Assembly (NCBI GenBank): GCA_947579605.1
Contig: OX388307.1
Span: 5,433,237 to 5,497,236, forward strand
Direction: 5' to 3'
Length of the DNA: 64,000 nucleotides
Source: Athripsodes cinereus
Lineage: Eukaryota > Arthropoda > Insecta > Trichoptera > Leptoceridae
Under the pieces are notes generated by a model that was not told the DNA's origin, made no database searches, and worked only from the letters and a program-made list of their open reading frames with translations. Shown here one piece after another: positions 1 through 11,062 of this stretch; positions within the stretch are counted from its first letter, which is position 1, and each line of letters opens with the position of its first letter. Both the position numbers and the translations under genes were made by a program.

Positions 1-379
1 TTACATAGTTAATTAATAAATAAACATATTTCGATATGTAAAAGGATTAATAATATTTATTTCCTGGCTATGGCGTAGTATAATTTTGGTTATTATTATT
101 ATGTATGTACTAGAACGATTCTCGTCTCCGGTTTTCGGTTACAACTTTTATCGGTCGAAATGTTAGCTAAGCAATAAAGGTTTTAATGAAACCATTGTCC
201 ACGCGATGTTACGGCCATACCTGTATTTGACACGAGGTAATAAACGGATACTGACCGTTATGGAAAATAATAATGCCGTCATTTTAACGACTCTATGATG
301 GCCTCTTGTAATCCGATGCAGAATATTATTGTGGTCTACCAGTGTTGGGCATAAACGAGTAAACTTTTAAGAAATGTCA
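1..379. other. No recognisable feature
   Basis: A+T-rich sequence at the window edge. No convincing coding frame, RNA or repeat was recognised here. Confidence 0.5.
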
Positions 380-479
380 CATTTTTATTTTAACTTCCAT
401 TGGATTGTTCTGCATGAGCTTGGTTGTTCTTCTTTATTCATCCCTGTCTTCTGCCAGTTTTTTTTCAATTCTACGCATA

Positions 480-1050
480 TCCTCCACCATTTGATACATC
501 TAGCTAGCTTTCGTGATGGGCTTCTACAAGTTCTGTTTTCGGTCATTCCTCGTGCGATGGTAACGAGCAGGCCGGTACCTGATGTTGTGGCCAATCTTTT
601 GGCTAAGGAGTTGCATTTTTTCGCCAACCCTGTTCGATACCTCATCGTTTTCGACGGGTTCCAATGAATTTTATTTTATTTATTCTATGGATCAAACTGT
701 TATAACAATAAATACAAACAATTAATTATAATAATGAGCAAACCAATTAAGATCCCTTTCTTACCCATAATTCTTATCAACGAATAAACATAAATTTGAG
801 GAACTTCATTAAATGATAAGATACAGGAAGAATTAAAAATGCAAAAAAGGTTAAAAAAAATGTTACAAAGTATAAAATGTAAAAATATGTAAAAAAAAAT
901 GTAAAAACGCATAAAAATACATACATCCGCCAAAGTCCACAAACCAATCCCCAAAATTGATTTTCAACAGCGTCTGTAGCACCACATCTTAAACACAGCC
1001 AAATGTCGCTCTCGCTCTTGCCGATAGTCTACGTTTCACGACCATAAAGT
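480..1050 (-). mobile_element. Non-LTR retrotransposon 3' fragment, interrupted
   Basis: The minus strand resembles the C-terminal tail of a LINE polyprotein, the same family as the pieces at 27520-27800 and 36247-36730. Shared landmarks are the stretch that reads roughly as 'valid for other copies' EEVSNRV/LAKK-type residues around 580-660 and, at 955-1045, the segment that in other copies encodes a 'MWCYR..' motif. The two parts are separated by about 285 bp of very A+T-rich DNA (roughly 667-952) that is absent from the 36.3 kb copy, so something was inserted or the copy was rearranged. No intact ORF remains. It is a dead fragment. Confidence 0.65.
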
Positions 1051-1190
1051 TGTACTGTTATATTTCCAAGGAATTAACGATTTAACAAGTTATGAAAATC
1101 ACATTTCTGTTATGTTATGCCTTAAAGTATAATGATATGGACATTTAATATGTGAACACACCTGCAAGTCTCCTGATAAGACTTTGCGGG

Positions 1191-1246
1191 ACACTATTTT
1201 TTTTATTTCTATATAAAGACACTATTTTTTTTATTTCTATATAAAA
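1191..1246. repeat. 28 bp tandem duplication
   Basis: The unit starting ACACTATTTTTTTTATTTCT occurs twice head to tail with a period of 28 bp (1191-1218 and 1219-1246). The copies are nearly identical, so it is a recent slippage or duplication event. No function is apparent. Confidence 0.85.
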
Positions 1247-1466
1247 ACAAGCCTATATTAATTTTGAAAATACAAAAAAGGGACTAATGATTAACTAAGT
1301 TAATTTTTCGATTATAGTATCCGTCTATACTTTCAAAGCCTCTCTGTCTACCCCGCTTGCGACATATTGTGAGGGTAGGTATAAAAACATAGATCTATGT
1401 CTACGCGTTACATAGAATAGGTACATTTTTATACATACGTGTATACAATACGCGTGCTATCTATTT

Positions 1467-1610
1467 ATACCATCACGAAATATCCCTAAAATTGGGTAGC
1501 CAGTAGATTAACTGTATAAAATAAATATGCGAGTTGTCCTCTTCGTGCCAAAAAAATCTACTAAATGGGTGGCATACCTCATCTCTGAAAGGAGATAAAA
1601 ATTAAAACTT
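1467..1610 (-). repeat. RTE-tailed SINE-like repeat, diverged copy
   Basis: Carries the family landmarks in reverse orientation: TACCATCACG, then GGGTAGCCAGTAGATTAACTG, then GTCCTCTTCGTGCCAAAA and GGGTGGCATACCTCATC. The 5' portion of the family (toward higher coordinates) is missing. See the best copies at 6045-6310, 37325-37615 and 60065-60330. Confidence 0.75.
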
Positions 1611-1633
1611 AAAAAAAAAAAATTAAAAAATCT

Positions 1634-1821
1634 GAGGCCTGAGCGTTTTCATGTCGCAATCGTTCGAATATAGACGACGTTGCGCCAAAGTGACAATTTT
1701 CCTAACTATTATGTATTTAAGCTGCGAAAATTGACACTTCTCGCAATGTCGTCTATGTTCGAACGTACACGGTACACGACACGAAAACGTAACGTTAAAA
1801 TGTGTTTTGACTTCGGGCCCT
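1634..1821. mobile_element. Palindromic MITE-like element, diverged
   Basis: The two halves are imperfect inverted repeats. GTTCGAATATAGACGACGTT on the left matches the complement of GTCGTCTATGTTCGAAC on the right, and CAAAGTGACAATTTTC matches GAAAATTGACACTT inverted. It abuts the element at 1822-2024 and shares its core. It begins with the same GAGGCCTGAG end, which suggests either a tandem insertion or nested insertion of related elements. Confidence 0.75.
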
Positions 1822-2024
1822 GAGGCCTGAGTCAATAACACACTTTCGCGTCACGTTCCCGCTCCGTTAGCGTTCGGGTGCAGACGATGTTGCGCCAAAG
1901 TGTTAATTTTCGTAACTATTGTGTATCTTAGCAACGACATTGACACTTGCTTGCAACTTCGTCTATACTCGAACGTTAACGGAGCGGGAACGTGACGTGA
2001 AAGTGTGTTATTGACTCAGGCCTC
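1822..2024. mobile_element. 203 bp palindromic MITE, GGCCTGAGTCAA ends
   Basis: Begins GAGGCCTGAGTCAATAACAC and ends with the inverted form GTGTTATTGACTCAGGCCTC. Much of the body is also inverted-repetitive (CGTTCCCGCTCCGTTAGCGTTCG near the left end, CGAACGTTAACGGAGCGGGAACG near the right). A second copy of exactly the same length lies at 45207-45409 inside a LINE. It has no coding capacity. Superfamily is not assigned because I cannot identify a target site duplication. Confidence 0.88.
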
Positions 2025-2485
2025 TGTTGTGTCTTATACGTGAGGTTGTACGTCTTTTACGTGATATTAAAAAACTAACAGAAAAGAGTGGGATACCTAT
2101 GCATCGCCAGGGACTACTCTCCACAAAAATACAATAGGTAATGTCAAATATTTATAAAATTTCACCTGAGGCTATTTATGAATGTGGAGGCATTATGAAT
2201 TCAAATAAACTTCCCTAATGCACAAAAATATTCGTTAATTATTTCCCGAATTTCCATATTAATATTAATTGACTTTCTGTCTAGAATAAGGGCCCATAAG
2301 CCAAAATGGCGTTTTGGATACGACTTGTAAAAGTTTTCACTCAATTTTATTTTTCAATTTCAATATTATTTAATTTTACATTATTAACTTGCTACTAGTT
2401 AATCGAACGTGAACATTCTTAATTTAAAAAAGTACGTACATTTTTTTAACAGATTTAAAACAATTGAAACTAATATCTCAAATTC
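2025..2485. other. No recognisable feature
   Basis: A+T-rich spacer. No credible ORF, repeat or RNA seen. Confidence 0.45.
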
Positions 2486-2622
2486 GGCAGTGAGGTTGCT
2501 TAGCATCATGAATATCTTATTTTTTTGTTGGCACAAAGAAAACAGATTGTATGTTTATTACATGCAGCTGGTCCGCTGGCTAGCCTACTTGTGGGATAAG
2601 CCATAATGGTATAGAAGTAGTG
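2486..2622 (+). repeat. RTE-tailed SINE-like repeat, 3' part
   Basis: Shows the family order in forward orientation: AATTCGGCAGTGAGGTTGC, CTGAAT-like decay, TTGTTGGCACAAAGAAAACAG, ACATGCAGCTGGTCCGCTGG, CTACTTGTGGGATAAGCCAT and AATGGTATAG. The 5' part is missing. The frame from 2409 is a by-product of the repeat. Confidence 0.8.
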
Positions 2623-2635
2623 AAACTAACACTAG

Positions 2636-3329
2636 GGCCAATTCTGAATCTTAATGAACTAACTAACTAAAAAGTTGATTAATATTAGTTATTATGTAGT
2701 ATTCAGCATTAGTTATGAACTATAAACAACTATAAACTCGAGAACCACCAAGTGCAAACGTTAAAATCTATGGTACATACTAATATTAGTCAGTGATGCC
2801 GCAATACAAAATGTTTTTCACGTTCCGATTTACACCTCTGGCAACAATTTAATAGTTGTCGCGCGTGAAAATTGTGAAATGTCAGATTTGCCGATATATT
2901 TTGGCGTTCGTATTTGCGTCGGTGGTGGTGTAATTTTACAATTTATAAATGCTAATAGTTGCGAGGGCCCTAAAAATATAAATTTTTACTTTTAATTGAA
3001 AAAACAACTTAACACTTCCAAAATATAGCAATATTCTGCGGTAAAATGACAGCAACTAATAATATTCGCACATTAAAAGTCGCGAATAAAATTCTGCCAA
3101 ATCCAACTTATTTAGTCGTCGGCTGTCAACTTAAATTTCATTCTGAATACGAAATCCATAGATTCTCGAAATTTATAGTTGCACTAAGGTGTCAAAATGA
3201 ACTAATGAACTAAATTAGTACGGAAAACTGTGAATATGAATTAGAACTAATTATCATGACTCAACTATCTCCTCACACTTAGTTGACTTAGTTAGTGCAA
3301 CTAAACTATTTTATGATTCAGAATTGGCC
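2636..3329. mobile_element. 694 bp non-autonomous TIR element
   Basis: The ends are inverted: GGCCAATTCTGAATC at 2636-2650 and its complement GATTCAGAATTGGCC at 3315-3329. Further inside both ends carry repeated ACTAACTAA / TTAGTTAGT-type motifs in inverted orientation, so the similarity extends beyond the outermost 15 bp. The interior has no long ORF. The flanks (AACACTAG left, ATATTG right) do not show an obvious target duplication, so superfamily is unassigned. Confidence 0.75.
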
Positions 3330-5690
3330 ATATTGAAACTGAAATCCAAATAAAAAACATCGCCATTTAAACAGCAAAAGGGATACAGCGTAACGAATCA
3401 ACGTATCTCAGTGAAAATTTGCATGGAAATAGGATTGATTCAAAAGATATTTTTTCTACATTCTTCTTAAAAAGGCTCCATGGGTCCATGGGTCCTTGTT
3501 CTTTTTACCACTTCAATTGTAACGAAACAGGCACATTTTAGGAATATTCACACAAACTTTGTTACATTTCTTGCGTTGCTTTTGCTTCCTGAATAAATAA
3601 TTTAGTAAATTCTCTCGGGATATTTTTGAACATTTCGTTGCTCGTTGCACATTTTTCAGTTTTGATACCTACTATATAACTTCAAGTTGTTGCTGGTATA
3701 TTGTATTGTATTTGTGATGGTATATTAGTTGTAGCACTTGCAGTGGCGGAACTGGAGTTCTACATTTGTCATGCGATCGTTATGATTATTAGTTTTTATT
3801 CATTTTTACTGTACATTATAGTAAACTGCATTCAAATTAGATATAATCAATATGCCTGCAGAGAGCGAGTTTATCGCAAAGACTCGATCTCTTCCAACTA
3901 ACTCAAATCTCATATTATTATTCAAAGTCTGAGTTATCGACCGACGGTTCTTGATAGAATCATATCGACTGCCAGTTCCATAACTATACATGTGGAAGAT
4001 TTAAAAAAAAATGATTGAATTAGTAATACGCATGATAAATGCCACTTTTCAACACAGAAATATAATTTTTTTATGGTTAACATTATAAATTAAATATTAA
4101 TTTAGTTATGGAAAATAAATACTGTTTCTTTTGTCAATTTCACAATTAATTATTTCGAAATGTTTAACTAATGAACGGAACAGAAACAACGTATGTATTC
4201 AACAGTGCGATTATTATATAATATTTTTCTCTTTCTATTGTGTTTTTAAAGCGTAATATAAATAAATCAAAATTACAAAAATGGCGATTGCTCGAATATA
4301 AGACATTTCTTCTTATTGAGTTATCGAACTGGATAGTCGATATGTTTTTTTTTTGTATGTACGGAATTTACGTCACTGAGTACTTGTAGTAACCGGGGAT
4401 AAACAGGATATCCCGCGACCGTCGCAACCTTAAAATGTTTAAAATTTTGTAACGAAAATATAATACTAGTAGATACATATTAGATGATTTATGTGGTCGC
4501 TTTCGCCCCCAACATCTCTCTTTCCCTCTATCTGTTGTGTTACGAAGTTTTGCGTCACGATATTTTCTGTTAGTGTTCGCCTCAGCTATAAATTTATTGT
4601 CTTTGTGAGGAGGATTATGTTGTGATTTTACGATACACGAAATGGTCTCCAGTCGTCACCCTATTTCATGGAAATAACAAAATACTCGGATCATTTTCTA
4701 AGTTGGAAATTGCTTTTGTGGGTATTTGATCATTTCTTCGATTATATTTATGTGCGGGCTGTTATTATTCTCGATGGTCTTTTGACTACACTAACTATTA
4801 TAAGGGGTATAAAAGCAAAGGTACATCAATTCCAGAATATAAAAAAAAAATTATATATCTTTTGATTTTGTCATTAATGTTTTATTACAATTTAGTTTCC
4901 TATGTTATTTTTATCCTACTATGATTTCTTGTATTTTTTTTTATGTAAGTATATTATTTTTAAATAAATTTACTTCCAAAAGTGACATTGAAGAGAGCAG
5001 TAGTTTAAAAGATTCCCACGACAGATTTTTAAATCGTACTATATACATTTTATTCTTTTTGAAAATCATCAGTTATATTGAAAACGAAACAAAATATAAT
5101 TAACATAAAAATGTGATAATATGCAATTGGAAGACTACCACAATATTAGTGACTTTTTTCATCTAACTAGGAGGAAAGAGGCGGATTTTCATTTAAGCTA
5201 CAGTACATCAATTAATAACATTTCTAGTAAAATATTTATGAAAACTCAATGGATGTGACTTTGATTCTAAACCTCACATATATACTTTTCCTTTTATGTG
5301 TATTTTCCTCTTTTTTTGATTTTTGAAACAAGCGTAATTTCATTTTAAAAGGCCTAACTGTAATTGGGTAGTGTTTTTTGTGGATATACATTTTTGATAT
5401 CGCTTACCACGTAAATGTGTAATGGTACCAAATAAAATGTACATTAATTTCTTCTAAAAATGGAAATTATTTCGAAAATGTTGTTTTGTTTCAATCTTGT
5501 TTCTCTACCCAAAACTCTTCGTAAAAGGTTTAAATTAATCTGGATATTTCTTTGTACATTTGAAAAACATATTGTTTAAACACTACCTAATTGTTTTTGT
5601 AATGTAAAATTGACGATTTAACCATTGTTCATAATACCACGATATACCAGTATATTTCTATTGCTGATTGAAAATTAGATGTGGTTAGAT
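3330..5690. other. A+T-rich DNA without recognisable features
   Basis: Several short frames (for example near 3701, 4668 and 4921) have a composition dominated by Phe, Ile, Lys, Asn and Tyr, as expected by chance at this base composition. None has a family motif or splice context I can support. Confidence 0.5.
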
Positions 5691-5694
5691 GGAA

Positions 5695-5825
5695 GAAATC
5701 ACTTTATAGTGATAATCTCGCCACTGCACATCGTCCTAATTTTTAAAATTTTATATTATTTTGTTAACACTGTTATGTAATGATGATGTGCAAAAAGAAT
5801 ATACAAATAAAAATTATTCATTTAT
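5695..5825 (+). repeat. Dispersed repeat, TAATCTCGCCACTGCA family
   Basis: Contains AGTGATAATCTCGCCACTGCACATC and ends ATGATGATGTGCAAAAAGAA followed by A-rich sequence. The same two landmarks occur at 39708-39812, and the end alone at about 31400-31475. It is probably the 3' end of a retrotransposon family with an A-rich tail; the parent element is not visible. Confidence 0.6.
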
Positions 5826-5839
5826 TAAATACCTAATTA

Positions 5840-6030
5840 TAATAACTAGACAATTATTTTGAGACGTGCTGTCTTGTGGAACAAAAACACCTTAAGGGCC
5901 CATTCAAGAATCATTACACCTCCTGAACAATAGGCTGCCTTGAACACCTCCACACTCTTCAGAGTTAGCAAATCATAGGGAATTTTGTTCCACAGCAACG
6001 GGACAGCCATATTTCATATTTCTGTTGTCT
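5840..6030 (-). mobile_element. CR1/jockey-like LINE, C-terminal end and 3' UTR
   Basis: Read on the minus strand, about 6012 to 5890 encodes MAVPLLWNKIPYDLLTLKSV followed by EVFK, which matches the usual C-terminal tail of CR1/L2/jockey reverse transcriptase proteins (a 'LWN.LP' motif, then a Ser/Lys-Val-x-x-FK motif). The downstream GGGCCCTTAAGG and a TTGTCTAGTTATTAT 3' end match the plus-strand copy at 55975-56140, so both belong to one family. Only the last 50 or so codons survive. Confidence 0.65.
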
Positions 6031-6044
6031 TTTCCACTTGGAGA

Positions 6045-6310
6045 GAATTTCTTCCCGTGGAGCACCCGGTAAAGAATTGGTCTCCCACTCTTCTGCGTAA
6101 GTTTTCGAGTGTCCTGTAAAAGGCAGGTGTTCGAAAAAATTAAGACATTTTACTTCTTAAATTCAGCGATGAGGCTTGCCACCCATCCTGAATGTCTTCA
6201 TTTTATATTGGCACGAAGAGGACAGTTTGCATGTTTCTTACATGCAGCTGATCTGCTGGCTACCCCACTTGTGGGATATGCCGTGATGGTATAGTAGTGT
6301 AGTAGTAGTT
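6045..6310 (+). repeat. RTE-tailed SINE-like repeat, near-full-length copy
   Basis: One of the best copies of the dominant repeat. Order of landmarks: CCCGTGGAGCACCCGGTAAA, GAATTGGTCTCCCACTC, AAGTTTTCGAGTGTCCTGTA, AAAGGCAGGTGTTCGAAAAA, ATTCAGCGATGAGGCTTGCC, ACCCATCCTGAATGTC, TTGGCACGAAGAGGACAG, ACATGCAGCTGATCTGCTGG, CTACCCCACTTGTGGGATAT, GCCGTGATGGTATAGTAGTG. The tail is a short TAG repeat. No box B was recognised, so it may not be tRNA-derived. Its last 35 bp resemble the RTE 3' ends at 44305-44345 and 57795-57835, which suggests mobilisation by RTE machinery. Confidence 0.85.
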
Positions 6311-6474
6311 TTCCACTTGGTAGACTTCCTAGCGAAAAATCGGTTTCTTCCTGTTTTCGTTGATCCGCAAAAGGCAGGCATTTATAAACCGGTTACAACT
6401 GGGATATTTTTAACATTGCAATTCAATGATGAAGTATGCTATTGAAGTTTGAATATATTATTATATTATTTCTT

Positions 6475-6605
6475 CTATACCATCACGGCATTTTCCAGAA
6501 TTGAATCAGCCAGCGGACCATCTGATTTTTTATTCACATAGAAATGACAATTATCGTGTTCATTACATGCAATCAGGCCATACCACTTGAACAAAGTGCC
6601 CTGCT
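6475..6605 (-). repeat. RTE-tailed SINE-like repeat, 3' half
   Basis: Reverse-oriented landmarks: ATACCATCACGGCATTTTCC, TCAGCCAGCGGACCATCTG, then a decayed form of the central part. It is truncated and diverged. Confidence 0.65.
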
Positions 6606-6609
6606 GGTA

Positions 6610-8460
6610 TATATAGACACAAATGTTATATCAGTGATGAAAAGTGGTATATAAATGTACTAAAAGGAATATCTATAGACTTCATTGTTTTTTTTTTTCG
6701 ATCGACCGGGCGGAGTTTATTTTTGTATATACAAAGTTTTTTGTAAGTAAATACTGATTCAAATGATACCTAATCTAAAAAATGTTCAATCCTTAGGGAA
6801 TTAGATAAGAGATTACGAATCCTAATACATATAAAACACAACATACAATACTTGCTTTCAATTTCATTGTAAAATTTTTATTCAATCGACAAAAAAGACC
6901 CCGAAGACATTTTTTTTTGTACTTTGGAAATAAACATATAACTTCCTATACTATATGCAATAATTGACTACCCATAATAAATTATGTATTACCATATATA
7001 ACAGTAAAACAGTGTAGTGTAATTTAATTTATTTTGTTATTAAATTCCTTTTTATGTAAGAATATGTTATACATCTTCTTCCCCTTGTCCTAGTTTGGTC
7101 GGGAGTCTATTGTACCTAGACATTAGATACTTCCTCCTGACATCCTTGTCTATTGCCTCTTCATCAGGACATCTGGCCGTTCCAAATCAAGTTTCAGGAA
7201 GGAGAACAGTTTTGGTAATTTCTTTAGTCCGAAGACCTCGTATTATGGTATGATGATCACTAAAAGGCAGTGTAGGTATGCAGTATACCGTAAATAGAAA
7301 AGAAATGAATGCCATAAGATATTTTGACATATATACAAAAATGGAATTAAAATCTTATTGAGATCCTTCATGAGCCTTTATGAGACGTTATAGTCCACTT
7401 CAGAATGAATGACTCCCCCATTTCTTGTCACGTTTTCTGTTCCCGAATGGTCTGGACCTAATTTATAATAAAACCATTTTCTATCAAGGTATCAGTTTAC
7501 TAGAATAAATAAAATAATTAATTAAAAGTAAGTATCTTTAATTTTTTTTATCTTATAAAATTTTGTTCCACAAAGTTTCGCTTGCTAATTTCGAAAATTC
7601 AGAATAAATTGCTGTAAAATTTTGAATGACCATGCTAACTGCACTTACAACATCTGCAAGGTGTGAAATGGACAGTTATATTTGCATAGCATGTATCAGG
7701 GTATCAAAAAACAGGGGAGGAAAAGAGTTTACGTGAATAAAAATGGACGTGGATTTCTGTACATTGATAGGGAGGTAATAATCAACCCTTGACGTGTACA
7801 TCAAGCATCGGTTATTTATATATTTTTTATGTGTTTTTTGCACATTGCAAACCCAAAATTCCGTCTCAATGTCCAAACCCGCATAATCGTTTTATTTATT
7901 TTTTTTGTGCAGCGATGTGCTACGTTGTGGAAAAAAATATGTTTCTCTGACACGTTTGTGTGTGAATACCCCTTAGCAGGGGTATTTAACATAAGAATTG
8001 CAACTACATACATTTTTTACTTATTTATCTTTTCATACCACAATCGTGCAGATCTGGAACATACTCTTATATCCATTAAAAATTAAATGAACAGTGCAAT
8101 AAATAGAAAAAAGTCCTTTCTTAGTGTATCATGTGTATATAAAAAAATATATTATTTGTTTTTGAATGGTGTTCACGTGAGCCATGCCTGGTTTCATCAT
8201 ACCGACGTTTTGTGCATACGCTGGGGCCATTTTCAAGGTGTGATGAAACATCAGAGCTCGCTATAAGAATAAATAATTTAAAAGGAAATAGTCCAAGAAG
8301 TTAGGGAATATTTTTATTTAATTAAAATTGATTTGAATTATACCTTTTCAAAGACAGACATTATATTCCATGGATATTGGTGTTCCTCGTTATGGTAATA
8401 TTAGATTTTTACCTTTATTTTGTAAATATTAAAATTTGTGGAAAACTGAAATACCTACAA
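6610..8460. other. Mostly featureless; an island near 7075-7200 is less A+T-rich
   Basis: The island reads on the minus strand as KYLMSRYNRLPTKLGQGEE, with upstream residues that look like decayed coding sequence, possibly from a transposon, but I cannot place it in a family. The overlapping frames at 7676-8086 lie on both strands and have no recognisable motif; I treat them as chance. Confidence 0.4.
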
Positions 8461-8464
8461 AGGC

Positions 8465-8550
8465 GTTTACAATTCATATAGAAACCAATATTTTTATGAT
8501 CACTTAATGAGATCACATCGACAGAAGAATTCAAACCACAGAGTACACTA
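8465..8550 (-). repeat. Partial copy of the SINE at 9600-9785
   Basis: TTCATATAGAAACCAATATT and GATC...ACATCGAC...AATTCAAACCA align with ATTCATATCGAAACCAATAT and following bases near 9614. Only the 3' portion of the SINE is present. Confidence 0.5.
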
Positions 8551-9029
8551 TTGATACTTTGAGATTCTACCATTGATCATCTCTAATTATGTCATTTTTA
8601 AGTAAACCAATTAAAATGAAACATTTTTTTGTATGAACGCGACGTTGTGGTTGGCTTTCTCTGTCTTTTTTAAATATGCAAAGCACGTGATCGTTCCACG
8701 TGTCGAAACCCTTGCATGACACCCCTTATTGTATTTGGAGGTAAACAGTCTGGGTATATAAATGTGTACAATGGTATGCACCTACTATGTTGTAGGATAT
8801 TAGAGACGCTGAATGTAATATGTAAGTATATATTTTAATAATATATCTGCCTCCCACATAATGTAGGTGTAATTTACCTATGAACATTAATACTAGTATT
8901 TTCGGTAGCAACTTTATACTCTTATGTACTTAATTTACTCTGTATTGAAACTATTGTGAATCTATTGTTCCCATCTCGAACATTAAATTTTATGGAAAAA
9001 CAAAATACATAATCTATCTCTCTCTATCT
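8551..9029. other. No recognisable feature
   Basis: A+T-rich sequence. A small frame at 8726-8911 (-) has no motif and is probably chance. A short CTAT-rich simple repeat lies around 9015-9035 next to the RTE tail. Confidence 0.4.
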
Positions 9030-9034
9030 ATCTA

Positions 9035-9560
9035 TACCCTCACGCCCATCCCAAGTGGGGTAGGCAGAGAGAACGGAGAGCAATATTTACCTATTATCAC
9101 ATACTTCTTCCACAGTCATGCAATGTCTGATACACGCACGCCGATTTTTCTTAGTCAACAATTATTATTATTATTATTATATTGGATGATTTATTCGGCG
9201 CCGTTTAATGGAGTATCCATCTCAAGGGAATTGACCACCCTTGAGGATTTAATTCACGTGCTCCAGCCACATTGGTTCTTAACCGTCCGCATTTCTCACA
9301 CTCTCTTCGTGATTCTTTCTTTATCTATTCACTCCACATATCCAAATCATCGCAACTTATTTACAAGTATTCTATCTATAATATTCCTGTCGCATACCTA
9401 CGCCCATTCTCCTAATGTCCTCATTCTATCACGCAATGTTTTACCAACCATTCTCCTCAGGGATCGGATCGCCACAGCTTTTATTCCACTCTCGTCCCTA
9501 TTTCCATGTTACGCTTGCATACATTAGTGTCGGTGCCAAAATGGTATTATTGTGCAACAG
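9035..9560 (-). mobile_element. RTE-like LINE, 3' fragment, broken and carrying a nested insertion
   Basis: On the minus strand it matches the C-terminal half of the RTE protein at 57817-58995: the 'RRMVGKTLRDRV' region (about 9425-9460), the 'RVNKLR.FGHVER' region (about 9340-9370), the 'RRACIRHCM' region (about 9110-9150) and the final PTWDGREG-like end near 9050. Reading frame is lost in several places. Between about 9160 and 9231 it is interrupted by a 3' end of a different LINE (separate entry). The piece is inactive. Confidence 0.85.
9160..9231 (-). mobile_element. CR1/L2-like LINE 3' end nested in an RTE copy
   Basis: Read on the minus strand: CCCTTGAGATGGATACTCCA then TTAAACGGCGCCGAATAAAT and an ATA microsatellite tail. 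The same signature occurs at 62077-62130 (-), where it directly follows LINE coding sequence, and at 59900-59970 (+), next to the calexcitin fragment. The surrounding RTE sequence resumes on each side, so this insertion is younger than the RTE copy. Confidence 0.82.
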
Positions 9561-9599
9561 CATTTTTGTCATGTTCGACACATGGCAATTGCAAACAAA

Positions 9600-9790
9600 A
9601 TACATTGACTTCGAGCATTCATATCGAAACCAATATGTTTAAGATCATATCGACTCCAGAATTCAAACCATTACCGAATCATTCCCATCGATTTAATTCC
9701 GGAAACGAGCAGAAACATTCTGTTTACATCAGAAATTGAACCCACGACCCCTCTCTTACATGGCGAGTGCGCTGACCATTAAAACACCTA
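9600..9790 (-). mobile_element. tRNA-derived SINE
   Basis: On the minus strand the head reads TGGTCAGCGCACTCGCCATG and then GTGGGTTCAATTTCTGATG, giving A-box-like and B-box-like (GGTTCAATTTC) RNA polymerase III promoter elements at about 9776-9766 and 9757-9740. The body continues with TGTTTCTGCTCGTTTCCGG. A partial relative lies at 8465-8550. No terminal duplication was identified. Confidence 0.65.
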
Positions 9791-9794
9791 ATTT

Positions 9795-10420
9795 GAAATA
9801 AATTTTAATTAGAAATGCATATATATGTTAATGGTAAACATCAAAATAAATATCTTTTAAAACTTAACACCTATTTTTTTGTAATTTTTTTATTTATTTT
9901 ATTCTTCACATTACATTAGATACAATATTCAAATCGAAACAAAGTATCATAAAAATATCAGTTATATACAATTCAATAAACAGAGTGCGAGTTTATTTAT
10001 GGCTTAAATCTGATGTCTTCCAACTAGCCCGTAATTTGACGTATGAAGCATAAAAATTGTTTAGATTGTAGGAATTTAAAGCAAATTATTAAATCGCCAC
10101 AAATTTACTCGTCGATCGATTTGTGTTCAAATAATTTGTATTGTATTTCAAGTATTATGTGATTACTAGACACGTGCTAATACAAGTGTTTGTTTCTCAT
10201 CATATACATATGTAGGTACCTACTGTCAATCTATGATGAATATTATATTCGATAGACGTGTGTTATTTGTTAGTAATAAGTCCTCCTTCCATCATACTCG
10301 TTATGATAACAAGACACAATATCATTCAAGGTGTTTAACAAACAAAGGGTTGGCATTGTTAACGATAAACAGCTTGCTGCTCAGTCCCGGAATATAATAC
10401 AACTCGTATTATTTGTTCAG
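9795..10420. other. No recognisable feature
   Basis: A+T-rich stretch. The segment TTTATTTATTTTATTCTTCACATTACATT near 9890 resembles a retrotransposon 3' end in minus orientation but cannot be assigned. Confidence 0.4.
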
Positions 10421-10429
10421 TATGTTTCT

Positions 10430-10500
10430 TGGAATTCCGTGTTTCGAGCGTCTAAGTTTTCAAGTGTCTCGTAAAAGGCAGTTATCCGCATGATATCCCG
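10430..10500 (+). repeat. RTE-tailed SINE-like repeat, 5' part only
   Basis: CTAAGTTTTCAAGTGTCTCG followed by TAAAAGGCAGTTATCCG matches the 5' third of the dominant repeat (AAGTTTTCGAGTGTCCTGTA, AAAGGCAGGTGTTCG). The rest is missing or unrecognisable. Confidence 0.55.
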
Positions 10501-10594
10501 AATAATTCATTTTACATGTTTAATTTGGCGAAGATTGTACCCTCCGACTCGTGTTGTATGTCTTTATTTCTTACAGGACTCCCACTTCTCACAC

Positions 10595-11062
10595 ATATAC
10601 CATCACGCCGCTTCTCTCGCGAGGTAGGCAGAAAGGATCGAGCGCCACTTCCTTCTATCCTTGCATACATCTTTCGCTTCCGTCACTGTCATACAATTCC
10701 TCATGCATGCTCTCCTGTTCAATGTGCTAAACGCGTGACCGTCTTCTAGGATTTGATTTAAGTGATCTTGCCATTTGATCATCGGACGTCCACGTCTCCG
10801 CGCACCATTCATCTCAGCCAAATATATCTTCTTGGTCATTCTGTCCTCATTCATTCTTTCCACGTGCCCGAACCATCTTAACTTATTCACATTCATCCTT
10901 GTTATTACACCAACTTTCATTCCACATTCCTTTCGTATATCACTATTACGCACACGATCTCTCAGACTTTTACCACACAGCCTTCTCAACGATCTCATTT
11001 CTACTGCATTTATGCCACTTTCATCCTTTTTTAACCATGTCCACTTCTCACTTGCATGGTGA
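10595..11062 (-). mobile_element. RTE-like LINE (subfamily II), C-terminal fragment
   Basis: An open frame of 131 codons ends at 10603 and its family similarity extends upstream to about 11060 (minus-strand residues KKDESGINAVEMRSLRRLCG are recognisable). Motifs along it: a 'MRSLRRLCGKSLRDRVRN' segment, 'MNVNKLRWFGHVERMNEDRM', 'KIYLAEMNGARRRGRPMIKW', and 'LNRRACMRNCMTVTEAKD'. These match the region downstream of the reverse transcriptase domain in the RTE at 57817-58995 with clear divergence, so this is a second subfamily (C-terminus ending SAYLAREAA). The catalytic domain is absent. The 3' end GGCGTGATGGTATATGTG is nearly the same as the tail of the dominant SINE-like repeat. The plus-strand frames over it are shadows. 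Confidence 0.9.

Noticed and set aside
9123..9527. A 134-residue plus-strand gene
   Set aside because: It is the reverse strand of an RTE relic with another LINE end nested in it.
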